Shown: positions 8,566 to 17,699, counted from the stretch's first letter. The stretch: DNA of 33,796 nt from Nanobdellota archaeon (GCA_018818285.1 JAHIRT010000063.1:1-33796); one strand, 5' to 3'. Notes: generated from the sequence alone by a model not told the origin. Numbers and translations: made by a program.

Positions 8566-9993
8566 ATGAAAAATACTAAAATTGTTTTAATTAATCCGCC
8601 TATACAAATTAAAGAGATAGCTGGAAGTTTAGAAGAAATTGCGAACATTATCCCCCCTTTAGGAATTGGCTATATCGGAGCTGTTTTAAAAAAAGATGGA
8701 TTTGACGTCAAGATAGTGGATTGTATTCCATTAAAATTAACAAAAGAAAAATTAGGAGAGATTCTAAAAGAAACAAATCCTAATATTATTTCCTTTACTG
8801 CAACTATCCTCACTATAGGTCATGCAATTAAAACAGCAAAATATCTTAGAAGTATTTTTCCTGAAAAAATATTTGTAATTGGAGGTCCGCATTTTACTTC
8901 TTTGCCAGAAAAAACAATGAAAGAAAGTGATTTCGATTTTGGAATTTTAGGAGAAGGAGAAAATACTTTTCTTGAATTTGTTAATATGATTGAACAAAAA
9001 AAGAAAAACTTCTCAAAAATTAAATCATTAGTATGGAGAAAGTATGGGGAGATTGTAATAAATCCAAGGAGAGAATTCATAAAAAATCTTGATAATCTGC
9101 CTTATCCTGCAAGAGAGCTTTTTCCTCCATTAGAATATTATCAGCCCATGCCGGGAGGTTATAAAAGACTTCCTTTTGGGCATATGGTCACAAGCAGAGG
9201 TTGTCCTTATAGGTGCACTTTTTGTGATAGGAGTGTATTTGGAGAAAAATTCAGGGCAAGAAGTGCAAAAAATGTTGCTGATGAAATTGAGTTCTTAATT
9301 AAAGAATATGGAATCAAAGAAATCAAATTTTATGATGATTTATTTACTGCTGATAAAAGTAGAGTTATGGAGATTTGTGATGAAATAATAAAAAGAAAAA
9401 TAAATATCTCATGGAGCTGTTCATCGAGAGTCAATACAGTTGATTTTGAAATGCTTAAAAAAATGAAAGAAGCTGGATGCTGGCAGATAGATTATGGAAT
9501 TGAGTCTGGAAATCAGGAAGTTTTGAATAAAATGAGAAAAGGAATAACCTTAAAGCAGTCTGAACAGGCTGTTGAGTGGACAAAAAAAGCAGGGATAAAG
9601 GCAAGGGCTTTTATAATAATTGGAATGCCTGGAGAAACAAAAGAAAGTATAGATGATACAATTAATTTTGTGAAAAAACTGCCTTTAGATGTTGTTGCAT
9701 TTTATGCTGTGATGATTTATCCCGGAAATGAACTTTATGAAACAATTAAAAAACAGGGAAAGTTAATTCATGAGGATTTCTCACAATATTCTTCATTGAT
9801 TGATGTTGAGAACACAAAATTACATTATGTTCCTGAGGGTTTAACAGAAGATTATGTTAAAAAATCAATTCAAAGGGCTTACAAGGAATTTTATTTAAGG
9901 CCAGGATATATAATAAGACAAGCTTTATCAATTAGGAGTATAACAGATATAAAAAGATACTGGCAGGCTTTTAAGACAATTTTGGGAATGTGA
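8566..9993 (+). CDS. B12-binding-domain radical SAM protein (COG1032 type)
   Basis: 475 residues. The N-terminal domain reads KIVLINPPIQIKE, PPLGIGYIGAVLKKDGFDVKIVD, IISFTATILT, FVIGGPHFTSLPE and FGILGEGENTFLEF. The radical SAM motif is TSRGCPYRCTFCDRSVFGEKFRARS, followed by EIKFYDDLFTADK and QIDYGIESGNQEVLNKMRKGIT, the standard order for B12-dependent radical SAM methylases such as hopanoid or tetraether modifying enzymes. The tail (YKEFYLRPGYIIRQAL) is also typical. It has its own TATA box. It may act on a lipid anchor or sugar of the glycan made by neighbouring genes; that is inference. Confidence 0.88.
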   Translation: MKNTKIVLINPPIQIKEIAGSLEEIANIIPPLGIGYIGAVLKKDGFDVKIVDCIPLKLTKEKLGEILKETNPNIISFTATILTIGHAIKTAKYLRSIFPEKIFVIGGPHFTSLPEKTMKESDFDFGILGEGENTFLEFVNMIEQKKKNFSKIKSLVWRKYGEIVINPRREFIKNLDNLPYPARELFPPLEYYQPMPGGYKRLPFGHMVTSRGCPYRCTFCDRSVFGEKFRARSAKNVADEIEFLIKEYGIKEIKFYDDLFTADKSRVMEICDEIIKRKINISWSCSSRVNTVDFEMLKKMKEAGCWQIDYGIESGNQEVLNKMRKGITLKQSEQAVEWTKKAGIKARAFIIIGMPGETKESIDDTINFVKKLPLDVVAFYAVMIYPGNELYETIKKQGKLIHEDFSQYSSLIDVENTKLHYVPEGLTEDYVKKSIQRAYKEFYLRPGYIIRQALSIRSITDIKRYWQAFKTILGM

Positions 9994-10027
9994 GAATGTT
10001 ATGACTGAGCAACAATTTAGGATATGA

Positions 10028-10519
10028 TTAGTAAGCCCTATTTAATAAACCCGCCCTTTTATCATATTTTAATTTTTCTGGATTAGGAACCCGCCTCGTT
10101 TTGTCATATGATAAATAACCTTTCCCATAACAGTATTCTCTAATATCAAAAGCTGAACAAAGAAGTCCGGCTACAGGAGCGAAAATATGGGGAACTCTAC
10201 TGAAACTTTTTTCATTGTCATAAATAAAGTTTGCAAAAACTCCATGTTTTTTGTATATTCTGCAAAGATCTGCAAATAGATTCTTATGGTATCCCCACTC
10301 ATTTACAGGCTTTGGATTTATACCCAAAAAACCATCAATAGACTTAAAAGACTTTTTAAAATCCTTAAGGGGAATCCTAAGAGACTTAATAAGTTTTTTT
10401 CCATTATCTGTTAAAAAACAAGGGTGTCCATCAATAAAACCATCTAAACAAAGCTGGTCATATATTCCAAAGAAAATTGACATGTCATTCTGTGTTTGTT
10501 CGGCTTTTGTTGAAATCAT
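10028..10519 (-). CDS. Hypothetical protein, possible winged-helix start
   Basis: 163 residues with well-mixed composition, no signal peptide and no membrane segment. The first third (MSIFFGIYDQLCLDGFIDGHPCFLTDNGKKLIKSLRI) has the helix-turn-wing pattern of small DNA-binding domains. The rest (VNEWGYHKNLFADLCRIYKKHGVFANFI, FAPVAGLLCSAFDIREYCYG) is not recognised. It stands alone on the minus strand between two radical SAM genes. The TATA box is unclear; the nearest TTATTTAA is about 30 nt upstream. Confidence 0.55.
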   Translation of the reverse strand: MISTKAEQTQNDMSIFFGIYDQLCLDGFIDGHPCFLTDNGKKLIKSLRIPLKDFKKSFKSIDGFLGINPKPVNEWGYHKNLFADLCRIYKKHGVFANFIYDNEKSFSRVPHIFAPVAGLLCSAFDIREYCYGKGYLSYDKTRRVPNPEKLKYDKRAGLLNRAY

Positions 10520-10552
10520 TCTACTAATTTAATAAAGACTTTCTTTTATTTA

Positions 10553-10615
10553 AGGTTTCTATCGACTCGCCTTGTATAGTAAGTTATTTAATTATTATGC
10601 AAATCCATCAAACCT
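10553..10615. other. Possible structured RNA or regulatory gap
   Basis: The 130-base gap between divergent genes holds AGGTTT at 10553-10558 and AAACCT at 10610-10615, which could pair. An inner CTAT/ATAG pair encloses a GC-richer stretch (CGACTCGCC) that stands out in this AT-rich DNA. There are no C/D box motifs. It may be a small RNA or just promoter DNA. Confidence 0.2.
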
Positions 10616-10649
10616 AAAGATATATTAACTAAAATTTTTTGAGTTTTCT

Positions 10650-11750
10650 ATGTCAATTTTAACAAACATAGAAAAACATTTAACATCAGTAAGAAAATTT
10701 AATGGTTATACTTACTTTGATGTTTTAAAACAAGGAATTTTATTTCCATATGATTATTTTTTTAGAAAAGGAAAATCTTGTATGCCTTTGAATATTGCTC
10801 TTTTTTTAACATTAAGATGCAATGCAAGATGTGAGATGTGCAACTTAAAGGAACTTTTAAACAAAGACAGAGAAGAACTTAGTTTAGAGAAAATTGATGA
10901 ATTTTTAAAAGAAGTTAAAAAGTTTAAACCAAGCATTGTTCTTTTTGGTGGAGAGCCGATTTTAAGAAGTGATTTTATTGACATACTAAGAAAAGTGAAA
11001 TCTTATGATTTGAGTTGTGGAATTTTTACTAATGGAACTTTGTTTAGTCCTGAAGTTATTAAAAAAATTGTTGAATTAAAAATGAATTTTGTGGCATTTT
11101 CTTTGCAAGGTATAGGAGAGACTCATGATAAGATTGTTGGAATTAAGGGAGCTTATAACAGAATAATTAATGCAATAAAAGAATTTTCAAAATATCCCAA
11201 TAAAAAAACAAAGATTATTTTGCATACAACTTTTTCAGAAGATAATTTAAATGATTTGGGAAAAATTGTTGGGCTCGGAGAAAAACTAAAAGTTGATTTA
11301 ATAAGATTTGGACATCCAACTTTTTTTACTGGGCAGGATATTGAAAGAAACAAAAAAGTTATGAGGGTATTATTTCCAGAAGAAAAGATTGAGGAAATTA
11401 GTTATGCTTATGAACCAAAAGAAAAATCAGATTTATTTTATAAGAAAATTTCTGATTTTATAGACAAATACAAAGGGAGATTTAGTATAACTCCCGATTT
11501 AACAAAAGAAGAGATTAAAGATTGGTACTCACCTGATTTTAAATCAAAAAGAAAATGTTATTTTGTTTGGAGGGGTTTGTTTATTTATCCTAATGGAGAT
11601 GTTGTTCCTTGTGAAAGTTTTAGATTTGTAATGGGAAATATAAACAAGCAGAAATTTAAAGATATATGGAATTCTAAAAAGTTTATAAAATTCAGAAAGG
11701 GCTTGAAAAATGGATTATATCCTGGATGTGCAAGGTGTTGTAAGCTTTAG
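10650..11750 (+). CDS. Radical SAM protein with SPASM-like C-terminus
   Basis: 366 residues. The cluster motif is LTLRCNARCEMCNLKELL (CxxxCxxC) near residue 54. VLFGGEPILRSDF is the GGE SAM-binding motif and GIFTNGTLFS follows. The C-terminus has CYFVWRGLFIYPNGDVVPCESFRFVMGNINKQKFKDIWNS and a final CARCC, a SPASM-type auxiliary Fe-S domain. Such proteins act as sugar or peptide dehydrogenases, epimerases or methyl transfer partners. Its stop overlaps by four bases the stop of the convergent membrane-protein gene. TATATTAAC lies about 26 nt before the ATG. The substrate cannot be read from the sequence. Confidence 0.87.
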   Translation: MSILTNIEKHLTSVRKFNGYTYFDVLKQGILFPYDYFFRKGKSCMPLNIALFLTLRCNARCEMCNLKELLNKDREELSLEKIDEFLKEVKKFKPSIVLFGGEPILRSDFIDILRKVKSYDLSCGIFTNGTLFSPEVIKKIVELKMNFVAFSLQGIGETHDKIVGIKGAYNRIINAIKEFSKYPNKKTKIILHTTFSEDNLNDLGKIVGLGEKLKVDLIRFGHPTFFTGQDIERNKKVMRVLFPEEKIEEISYAYEPKEKSDLFYKKISDFIDKYKGRFSITPDLTKEEIKDWYSPDFKSKRKCYFVWRGLFIYPNGDVVPCESFRFVMGNINKQKFKDIWNSKKFIKFRKGLKNGLYPGCARCCKL

Positions 11751-12292
11751 AGAAATTCAATATCTTTTCTTTTTCTATTAAACATAAGCCAAGTTAAAGA
11801 CCAGATTCTGGGGTTCAATGTTTTAAATCTTGAATAAATATCTATGGCATCGAGAAATTGATGAATAAGAATTCCAAGTAGGATAAAAAATATTAGTTTG
11901 TTGAAATAAGATATAATTAAAAGAAAAATTAAAAATTCGAGTGTATGAAAAATCATTAAAGGAGCTTTAGTATTTTTTTTATACAGAAATTCTTGAAAAC
12001 CACTTCTTTTAGGCAGTGAAGAATTTCTGCCTCTAAAAATTCCAAACAAACCCACAGGAATTTTTTGATTTTTATATGACTCTACTAATTGCTTATCTAT
12101 AGTTAGGAAATATTTGTTTGCTTTTTTTAAGTTAAAATCCTTTTTTCTAAAAACATAAACAAGATAATGGTCAAAATCAATTAAAAATGATGAGAGGAAA
12201 ATAACAAAAGTGTAAAATTTGATTTCAGGGAAAATTAAAAATATTGTAAAAGAAAAAAGTGCTCCTAAAAGAATGTGGTGTTTTGGCAGCAT
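11747..12292 (-). CDS. Membrane-bound metal-dependent hydrolase-like protein (YdjM/DUF457 type)
   Basis: The ORF track starts at 12307, but the ATG at 12290-12292 (MLPKHHILLG) is better. It follows the previous stop by one base (TAA-A-ATG) and matches the start of the paralogue at 19525 (MFPKQHIII). About 181 residues with about four membrane segments. Conserved polar sites are PKHH, SFLIDFDHY (DxDH), FHTLEF and HQFLDAI, which suit a membrane metal hydrolase of the YdjM/phospholipase C-like family. Second gene of an operon with the GT-C-like protein. The substrate may be a lipid or lipid-linked sugar. Confidence 0.72.
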   Translation of the reverse strand: MLPKHHILLGALFSFTIFLIFPEIKFYTFVIFLSSFLIDFDHYLVYVFRKKDFNLKKANKYFLTIDKQLVESYKNQKIPVGLFGIFRGRNSSLPKRSGFQEFLYKKNTKAPLMIFHTLEFLIFLLIISYFNKLIFFILLGILIHQFLDAIDIYSRFKTLNPRIWSLTWLMFNRKRKDIEFL

Positions 12293-12293
12293 T

Positions 12294-13763
12294 TTACACT
12301 TTCTCAAATAAACTTAATATATGATATTTTTTTATTAATTTGAAATTATCTAAATCCAAATTGTCTTGTAAACTTATTGCATATTTTATTGAACTGTAAT
12401 CTGTATTGTCTTTATTATCTGAAAGTCTCTCTAAATATGCAGATATACAAATCTCTCTTCTGTTTTGTATTTTTGAATTTGAACAGATTGTTTTTTTGAA
12501 TATTAATGAGGAATCCTGCAAAAAAAGCCTGTAATCCTGAATACTTACAAATTCTTTTATGTTTTTTTCCCAATATACATGGGCAAGTGTTTGATAATCA
12601 TCAGGAGAATTTCCTACAATAAAAATCTGAGCAGGATAATCTTTTGCTATTGCAATGATATCTTCATTTAGTGTTGATTCATAGAAACTGGAATTTAATT
12701 CCAAGCTTCCTAAATTTATTACAAATTGAGAGAAATCTTTGCTGTTAGTTTCATATTTTGCCTGAATTAAATAAAGATTTGCTATTAATAATGTTAGGAC
12801 AATGAAGATTATGAGCTGAATCTTGAATTGTTTTTCTGTGAGAATTTCTCCAAGAAGTAGAATAATAATTGGGATGAGCATAAAAACATATCTTATTTGA
12901 GAGCCTGCAAGCCAAATCATAAATAATGAAAACAAAATAAAGAAAATTTGTTTTTTGTATTTTTTAAAATTTCTTTTAGTAAATAAAATAAGAGTGTAAA
13001 TAGGGATTATTAATAATGTTGGTAAGAGTGCAAGAAGGCTCCTGTTTTCTGTTTGTCCATAAATGCTTCCATAAAAACTAAATGCAATTACTGAAAAAAA
13101 ATGTTTTAATATGCTGTAAAATGGAAATCCAAAAAAAATGTAGTCAATTAAAAGTTTTGGAAAAACACCAACAAGTAAAGCTAAAACAAAATAAATAGAG
13201 TGGCTTAATTTTTTATTTAGTAAAAATGTAATAACAAGAGCAAAAGCAAAATAAGTAACTGCTTCCCAGAAAATCCATGCTACTCCAATAAGGAGTCCAG
13301 AATAAAGGAGATGTTTTAGTTCTTGTTTTTCATCATATTTTTTTATAAAATAATAGCTCCAAAGAAACAAAAAACATGTTAAAGGAATAGGAGAAATATA
13401 CGGAGACATATACCAAATTACAGGGGTTGTTAAAATTAATAAAATGGTTTTTTTATTTTTGTTGCTTATGTAATACACGCTGATGATTATTAAAGAGAGC
13501 CATAAAACAGAGCTTAATTTAAGAAAAATAAAACTATCCATTATTTTCAGAAATGGTGTGTGCATTAAACCATAAGAAATTGGGTGACTTGTTCTTAACT
13601 TGGCAGAATATTTCCCAGCAAAAAACTTTGCTATGTCAGAATAATCTCCAACATCTGAAACTCCATAAAATTTTGTTAAAATACAAAGCAAAAAAAGCAA
13701 GGCTATAACTAAAGAGATTATTATCCAGTTTTTTTCAAATTTCTTAACTTGTTTTTTAATCAT
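12294..13763 (-). CDS. GT-C-like integral membrane glycosyltransferase (ArnT/PMT style)
   Basis: 489 residues with about 10-12 membrane segments. After the first segment the outer loop holds YGVSDVGDYSDIAKFFAGK, with acidic residues where GT-C enzymes keep their catalytic Asp. A SHPISYGLMHTPFLK segment follows. The soluble C-terminal part (about residues 345-489) is probably extracytoplasmic. GT-C enzymes use lipid-phosphate sugars, so this gene fits downstream of the GT2 and flippase. TTTAAAAA at 13785-13792 is centred 25.5 nt before the ATG, so it should be leaderless. The family call rests on topology and the loop motif. Confidence 0.65.
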   Translation of the reverse strand: MIKKQVKKFEKNWIIISLVIALLFLLCILTKFYGVSDVGDYSDIAKFFAGKYSAKLRTSHPISYGLMHTPFLKIMDSFIFLKLSSVLWLSLIIISVYYISNKNKKTILLILTTPVIWYMSPYISPIPLTCFLFLWSYYFIKKYDEKQELKHLLYSGLLIGVAWIFWEAVTYFAFALVITFLLNKKLSHSIYFVLALLVGVFPKLLIDYIFFGFPFYSILKHFFSVIAFSFYGSIYGQTENRSLLALLPTLLIIPIYTLILFTKRNFKKYKKQIFFILFSLFMIWLAGSQIRYVFMLIPIIILLLGEILTEKQFKIQLIIFIVLTLLIANLYLIQAKYETNSKDFSQFVINLGSLELNSSFYESTLNEDIIAIAKDYPAQIFIVGNSPDDYQTLAHVYWEKNIKEFVSIQDYRLFLQDSSLIFKKTICSNSKIQNRREICISAYLERLSDNKDNTDYSSIKYAISLQDNLDLDNFKLIKKYHILSLFEKV

Positions 13764-13784
13764 GAATTAATAGGAAGTATTAGG

Positions 13785-13792
13785 TTTAAAAA
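13785..13792 (-). promoter_or_regulatory. TATA box of the GT-C-like gene
   Basis: TTTAAAAA (plus-strand reading), centred at 13788.5, exactly 25.5 nt from the ATG at 13763. It is separate from the TATA box of the divergent methyltransferase gene. Confidence 0.6.
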
Positions 13793-13818
13793 TATTGTGA
13801 AATGATTTTTTCAACACA

Positions 13819-13826
13819 TTTAAAAA
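13819..13826 (+). promoter_or_regulatory. TATA box of the methyltransferase gene
   Basis: TTTAAAAA centred at 13822.5, 25.5 nt before the ATG at 13848. This implies a leaderless mRNA and confirms the start codon. Confidence 0.6.
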
Positions 13827-13847
13827 ACATTATTCTTAAATAAATTA

Positions 13848-14696
13848 ATGAAATGCGATAATTGCAAATCAAAAAATATCAAAGTCCTGTATAAGTTGAA
13901 AGGTTTTGATGTTGCTAAATGTGGGAATTGTGGATTAAGATTCAGCTGGCCCCCATTAAAGCATAGTTATGAAGAAGGATATTTTACAAAAGAACAAAAG
14001 GATTATTTTGAATCAAAAGATTATGAAGAAGATTCTAAAGCAAAACTTTTTGGAACATGGTTAAAAGAAATTGAAAAATTTGTGAAACCAGAGAAAGGCA
14101 AAAAAAAGAAAATTCTTGATGTTGGATGTGCTACTGGAGTTTTTCTTGATATATGCAAAAAGCATTGTTGGGATTGTTATGGAATTGATATTTCAAAATA
14201 TGCAACAGAATATGCAAGAAAAAAATTTAAAGTCAAGACAAAGGCAGGAGACTTAATTAATGCAAAATATAAAGACAATTTTTTTGATGTTGTTTTTATG
14301 AGCTTCTTTATAGAGCATGTTTCAAATCCTGATGAAATTATAAAAGAAAGCAAGAGAATTTTAAAAAAAGGTGGGATTTTATTTGTCTCAACAATTAATG
14401 AGGATAGTCTTCTTAATTTATTTGCCGATATTATCTATAAAATAAGTTTGGGAGTAATTAAAAAACCAGTTGAGTTATTGCATGCACGCCACCATTTAAC
14501 TCATTTTTCAGAAAAAGATATAGTCAAGATAATAGAAAAAAATAATTTTAAGATATTAGATGTAAAAAAATTAGACTTACCTACAGATAATTTTGGAGGA
14601 GGAATTCTTAAAGATATTATATTGAAATTTTTTTATTTTTTTCAAAAAATATTTAATAAAGAGTATATAGTTTGGGTGATTGGAAGGAAGAAATAA
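13848..14696 (+). CDS. Class I SAM methyltransferase with N-terminal zinc ribbon
   Basis: 282 residues. The N-terminal C2C2 ribbon reads CDNCKSKNIKVLYKLKGFDVAKCGNCGLRF. The SAM-binding motif I is ILDVGCATGVFLD near residue 85, motif II is YGIDISKYATEYA, and FDVVFMSFFIEHVSNPDEIIKESKRILKKGGILFVSTIN holds the later motifs. This zinc-ribbon methyltransferase layout is common in sugar-modification clusters, where it methylates nucleotide sugars or glycan ends. A TATA box 25.5 nt upstream fixes the start. It is convergent with the aminotransferase gene. Confidence 0.88.
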   Translation: MKCDNCKSKNIKVLYKLKGFDVAKCGNCGLRFSWPPLKHSYEEGYFTKEQKDYFESKDYEEDSKAKLFGTWLKEIEKFVKPEKGKKKKILDVGCATGVFLDICKKHCWDCYGIDISKYATEYARKKFKVKTKAGDLINAKYKDNFFDVVFMSFFIEHVSNPDEIIKESKRILKKGGILFVSTINEDSLLNLFADIIYKISLGVIKKPVELLHARHHLTHFSEKDIVKIIEKNNFKILDVKKLDLPTDNFGGGILKDIILKFFYFFQKIFNKEYIVWVIGRKK

Positions 14697-14707
14697 AAAA
14701 TTTAAAA

Positions 14708-15820
14708 TTAATTTTCTTCTTGTTTGTAAAATTCTTTTATTGAATCAACAATATACTTAATTTGTTCTTCTGAAAGTTCAGGAAACATTGGCAAAGAGAG
14801 AATTTCATTTACACAAGATTCTGTTATAGGAAAATCTCCTTTATTATAATTTAAATCAGAATAAGCTTCTTGCAGATGAATTGGGACAGGATAATGCAGT
14901 CCAGAAGAAACTCCTTTTTGTTTAAGGAACTCCTGCAATTTATCCCTGTTTTTTGCTTTTATAACATATAAGTGGTATATATGTTTAGAATATTCTGCTT
15001 CATGAGGAATTATGATTTCATTTAAGTCCTTTAATAATTCATTATAAAGCTGTGCATTTTTTCTTCTTTTTTCGTTCCATTCTTCAAGATATTTTAATTT
15101 TACTCCTAAAACAGCTCCTTGGATTCCTTCTATTCTTGCATTAAATCCTTTGATTTTATGAATATATTTTTTTTCTTGTCCATGGTCTCTTAATATTTTT
15201 ATTTTTTCAGCAAGCTCTGGGTTGTCTGTAACTACTGCTCCTGCTTCTCCATATGCTCCTAAATTTTTTCCAGGATAAAAACTAAAACAACCAATATCTG
15301 AAATAGGAAGTTTTTTTCCTTTGTATTCTGCTCCATGTGCTTGGCAAGCATCTTCAATTACAATAAGGTTGTGCTTTTCTGCTATTTCTAAAATAGGTTT
15401 CATGTCAGCTGGCTGTCCATACAAATGAACTGGAATAATGGCTTTTGTTTTTTCAGTTATTGCAGATTCTATTTTAGAAACATCAATTGTGCAGGTTTTT
15501 GGCTCTATATCAACAAAAACTGGTTTTGCTCCAACCATGGAAATTGCTTCTGCTGTTGCTATGAATGTATTTGGAACTGTTATAACTTCATCTCCTAATT
15601 TTACTCCAGATGCAATAAGTGCAAGTTGTAATGCAGATGTTCCAGAATTAAGTCCTATAGAAAATTTTTTATTGCAGTATTCTGCAAAAGATTTTTCAAA
15701 ATTTTCAACTGCTTCTCCAAGAATAAAAGCTGTATTTTCAAGGATACTTCTAATTGCAGAATCAATTTCTTCTTTTATTGCTTTGTATTGTGATTTTAAA
15801 TCAACAAAAGGAATTTCCAT
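14708..15820 (-). CDS. DegT/DnrJ/EryC1/StrS-family sugar aminotransferase
   Basis: 370 residues, standard length. It starts with [10 protein letters not shown] and has [10 protein letters not shown] for PLP phosphate binding, [14 protein letters not shown], and the PLP lysine in [58 protein letters not shown] and [13 protein letters not shown] follow. It transfers an amino group, usually from glutamate, to a keto-sugar nucleotide. Last gene of the operon that starts with a Gfo/Idh/MocA oxidoreductase. That pair matches WlbA/WlbC or WbpB/WbpE logic, where oxidation to a 3-keto sugar precedes amination. No acetyltransferase is seen nearby. Confidence 0.94.
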   Translation of the reverse strand: MEIPFVDLKSQYKAIKEEIDSAIRSILENTAFILGEAVENFEKSFAEYCNKKFSIGLNSGTSALQLALIASGVKLGDEVITVPNTFIATAEAISMVGAKPVFVDIEPKTCTIDVSKIESAITEKTKAIIPVHLYGQPADMKPILEIAEKHNLIVIEDACQAHGAEYKGKKLPISDIGCFSFYPGKNLGAYGEAGAVVTDNPELAEKIKILRDHGQEKKYIHKIKGFNARIEGIQGAVLGVKLKYLEEWNEKRRKNAQLYNELLKDLNEIIIPHEAEYSKHIYHLYVIKAKNRDKLQEFLKQKGVSSGLHYPVPIHLQEAYSDLNYNKGDFPITESCVNEILSLPMFPELSEEQIKYIVDSIKEFYKQEEN

Positions 15821-15834
15821 TTTTTATATTGTTA

Positions 15835-16869
15835 TTAGTACTTTAAAAACTTTTTATTTTTAAGTATAATCATTTTTTCAAAAAAAGGCAGGATTTGCCT
15901 TGCTGTGAATGCATCAATAAAAATGCTTCCAATAACAAAAAGATTTGATGGCTCAAAATATCTGCATTCTTTGCATAGTCTAACTAAATTTTGCTTTCCT
16001 TGAATATGTTTTCTTCTTAATTCAACTAATGGTTTGTCATTCCAGATTTCTTTTATTGGTTTCTTGTTTACATTTCCAACAACATACATAGAGTCATAAT
16101 CATCACAACAAGGAACAACATCTCCATTCCAATACACACTAAGATTTCTCCATAAATAAATGCAGGGTCTTTCATTTTGTTTTTGTTTTAAATGCTCTAT
16201 GGCATAAAATTTTTTTTCTCTGTCCAGATTAATAAATGGCTTAATTCTAACAAGGTCTGCATTTGTTTTTTTCCAAATTTCTAAAAATTTTTTAGCTTCG
16301 CTTTCTGTATGAGTCATATAAATCATCTGAATTCTTGTGTGTGGTTTTCCTTGGCCTTTTAATTTCAAAAAAGTTTTTATGTTCTGCAAAGTTTGTTCAT
16401 AATTTGCTCCTTTTCTAACTTTTTCATAAGTTTCTTTTGTAGCACCATCAAAAGAAATTGTTAGCATATCTAAACCTGAATTAATTAATTTTTTGCATTT
16501 TTCTTCATTCATGTGAGTCATGTTAGAATTAACCAAAGTTTTCAGTCCTTTGGATTTGCAGTATTTTATCATTTTAAAGGCTTCTGGATTCATTAAAGAT
16601 TCTCCAAATAAATCCAAATCAACAATTTCTACATGGCTTTTTACTTGGTCAATAATTTTCTTAAATAAATTAAAATCCATAAAACCCTGCTTTCTTTTCA
16701 TCTTGTCATGGGGACACATTATACAATGAAGATTGCATATATTAGTTAATTCTATTGTTATTTCGGTAGGAAGTCCTCTTGAAACTAGTTCTTTTTTAAG
16801 AAAACTATAATTAATTAAGAATCTATTTTTAAGATTTTTAGGGGAAAATGTTTTTTTGTTGAATAGCAT
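15835..16869 (-). CDS. Radical SAM/SPASM-domain protein
   Basis: 344 residues. The cluster motif ELTNICNLHCIMCPHDKM (CxxxCxxC) lies near residue 47. LDLFGESLMNPEAF replaces GGEP, and LVNSNMTHM and TISFDGATKETYEKVRKG follow, as in SPASM radical SAM dehydrogenases and sugar enzymes. The C-terminal domain keeps cysteines in NGDVVPCCDDY and LCKECRYF for an auxiliary cluster. It sits between the GT2 and DegT genes with gaps of 7 and 14 bases, so it is in their operon. Oxidation, epimerisation or dehydration of a sugar is plausible but unproven. Confidence 0.88.
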   Translation of the reverse strand: MLFNKKTFSPKNLKNRFLINYSFLKKELVSRGLPTEITIELTNICNLHCIMCPHDKMKRKQGFMDFNLFKKIIDQVKSHVEIVDLDLFGESLMNPEAFKMIKYCKSKGLKTLVNSNMTHMNEEKCKKLINSGLDMLTISFDGATKETYEKVRKGANYEQTLQNIKTFLKLKGQGKPHTRIQMIYMTHTESEAKKFLEIWKKTNADLVRIKPFINLDREKKFYAIEHLKQKQNERPCIYLWRNLSVYWNGDVVPCCDDYDSMYVVGNVNKKPIKEIWNDKPLVELRRKHIQGKQNLVRLCKECRYFEPSNLFVIGSIFIDAFTARQILPFFEKMIILKNKKFLKY

Positions 16870-16876
16870 TTTAGTT

Positions 16877-17599
16877 TTACTTAAACCCTCTTAAATTCCA
16901 CCAAACTTTGATTGTTCTTAAAACTGTTTTTGGCCCGTCTGTTAAAACATTAAACTTAGAGCCTTCTATTCTTGCGATGTATTCTGCTGGAATTTCTTTA
17001 ATTTTATATCCTCTTTTCTGCATTTTTCCCAGAACTTCCATATGAATTTCAAATCTGTCAGAAGTTAAACCAAGACTTTTTATAACTGGGGATTTAAATG
17101 CTACAAATCCACTTTGAGAGTCTCTTACTTTTAATCCAAATAAGATTCTATTCATAAAATAATAACACCAGCTTGGAATATCTCTTGAAATTGGTATTTC
17201 CCCCTGAACTCCTGCATATCTTGAAGCTATAACCATATCAAGATTTTCTTGGTTTAATGTTTTTATTAAAGGAAAAATTATGTTTGGAGAAGTTGATAAA
17301 TCTGCATCTAATATAATTGTTATTTCTCCTGTAGCATGATTATAAAGCTGTCTGTGAGAATACCCCATGCCTTTATTAGGATAATGAGAAAGAACCCTCA
17401 CTTTTTTATCTCTTGCAGCTATTTTTTTTAGAATATCGAGAGTTTTGTCCTTGCTTCCATCATTAGCAAATATGATTTCATAATTTTTTCCAGGGAGTTT
17501 TTCAGCTTCTTTTTTAATTTTTGCATAAGTATCTTCAATTAATTCTTCTTCGTTATAGCATGGGACTGCAATTGATATTTTTTGGGTTTTTGTTTTCAT
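16877..17599 (-). CDS. Glycosyltransferase family 2, dolichyl-phosphate hexose synthase-like
   Basis: 240 residues. The start ISIAVPCYNEEELIEDTYAKIKKE, FANDGSKDKTLDIL and the DxD in IILDADLSTSP near residue 97 mark a GT-A family 2 enzyme of the DPM/DPG synthase subgroup. FGLKVRDSQSGFVAFK is also typical. No C-terminal membrane segments, so it should be peripheral. It probably charges a polyprenyl phosphate with a sugar, which GT-C enzymes then use. The upstream AGGAAATTTTTAAG just before the ATG is shared with other gene starts in the window. There is a 100-base gap with a hairpin after the Gfo gene. Confidence 0.9.
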   Translation of the reverse strand: MKTKTQKISIAVPCYNEEELIEDTYAKIKKEAEKLPGKNYEIIFANDGSKDKTLDILKKIAARDKKVRVLSHYPNKGMGYSHRQLYNHATGEITIILDADLSTSPNIIFPLIKTLNQENLDMVIASRYAGVQGEIPISRDIPSWCYYFMNRILFGLKVRDSQSGFVAFKSPVIKSLGLTSDRFEIHMEVLGKMQKRGYKIKEIPAEYIARIEGSKFNVLTDGPKTVLRTIKVWWNLRGFK

Positions 17600-17642
17600 C
17601 TTAAAAATTTCCTGTTTACTTCAAAATGTAAATTTTGAATGT

Positions 17643-17665
17643 CTCAGAAATCTTTGATTTCTGAG
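17643..17665. terminator. Strong hairpin between Gfo and GT2 genes
   Basis: Perfect 10-bp inverted repeat (CTCAGAAATC and GATTTCTGAG) with a TTT loop, lying 35 bases after the Gfo stop on the minus strand. It is in the gap inside an operon, so it may be a partial terminator or an mRNA processing or stability element. Confidence 0.5.
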
Positions 17666-17699
17666 TTTAGAGACAAAAAATTTCTTGTTTTTTTCATTT

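Noticed and set aside
15438-15863. 141-residue ORF on the plus strand opposite the aminotransferase gene
   Set aside because: It mirrors the DegT gene, which has full catalytic motifs; low-complexity translation and no promoter.
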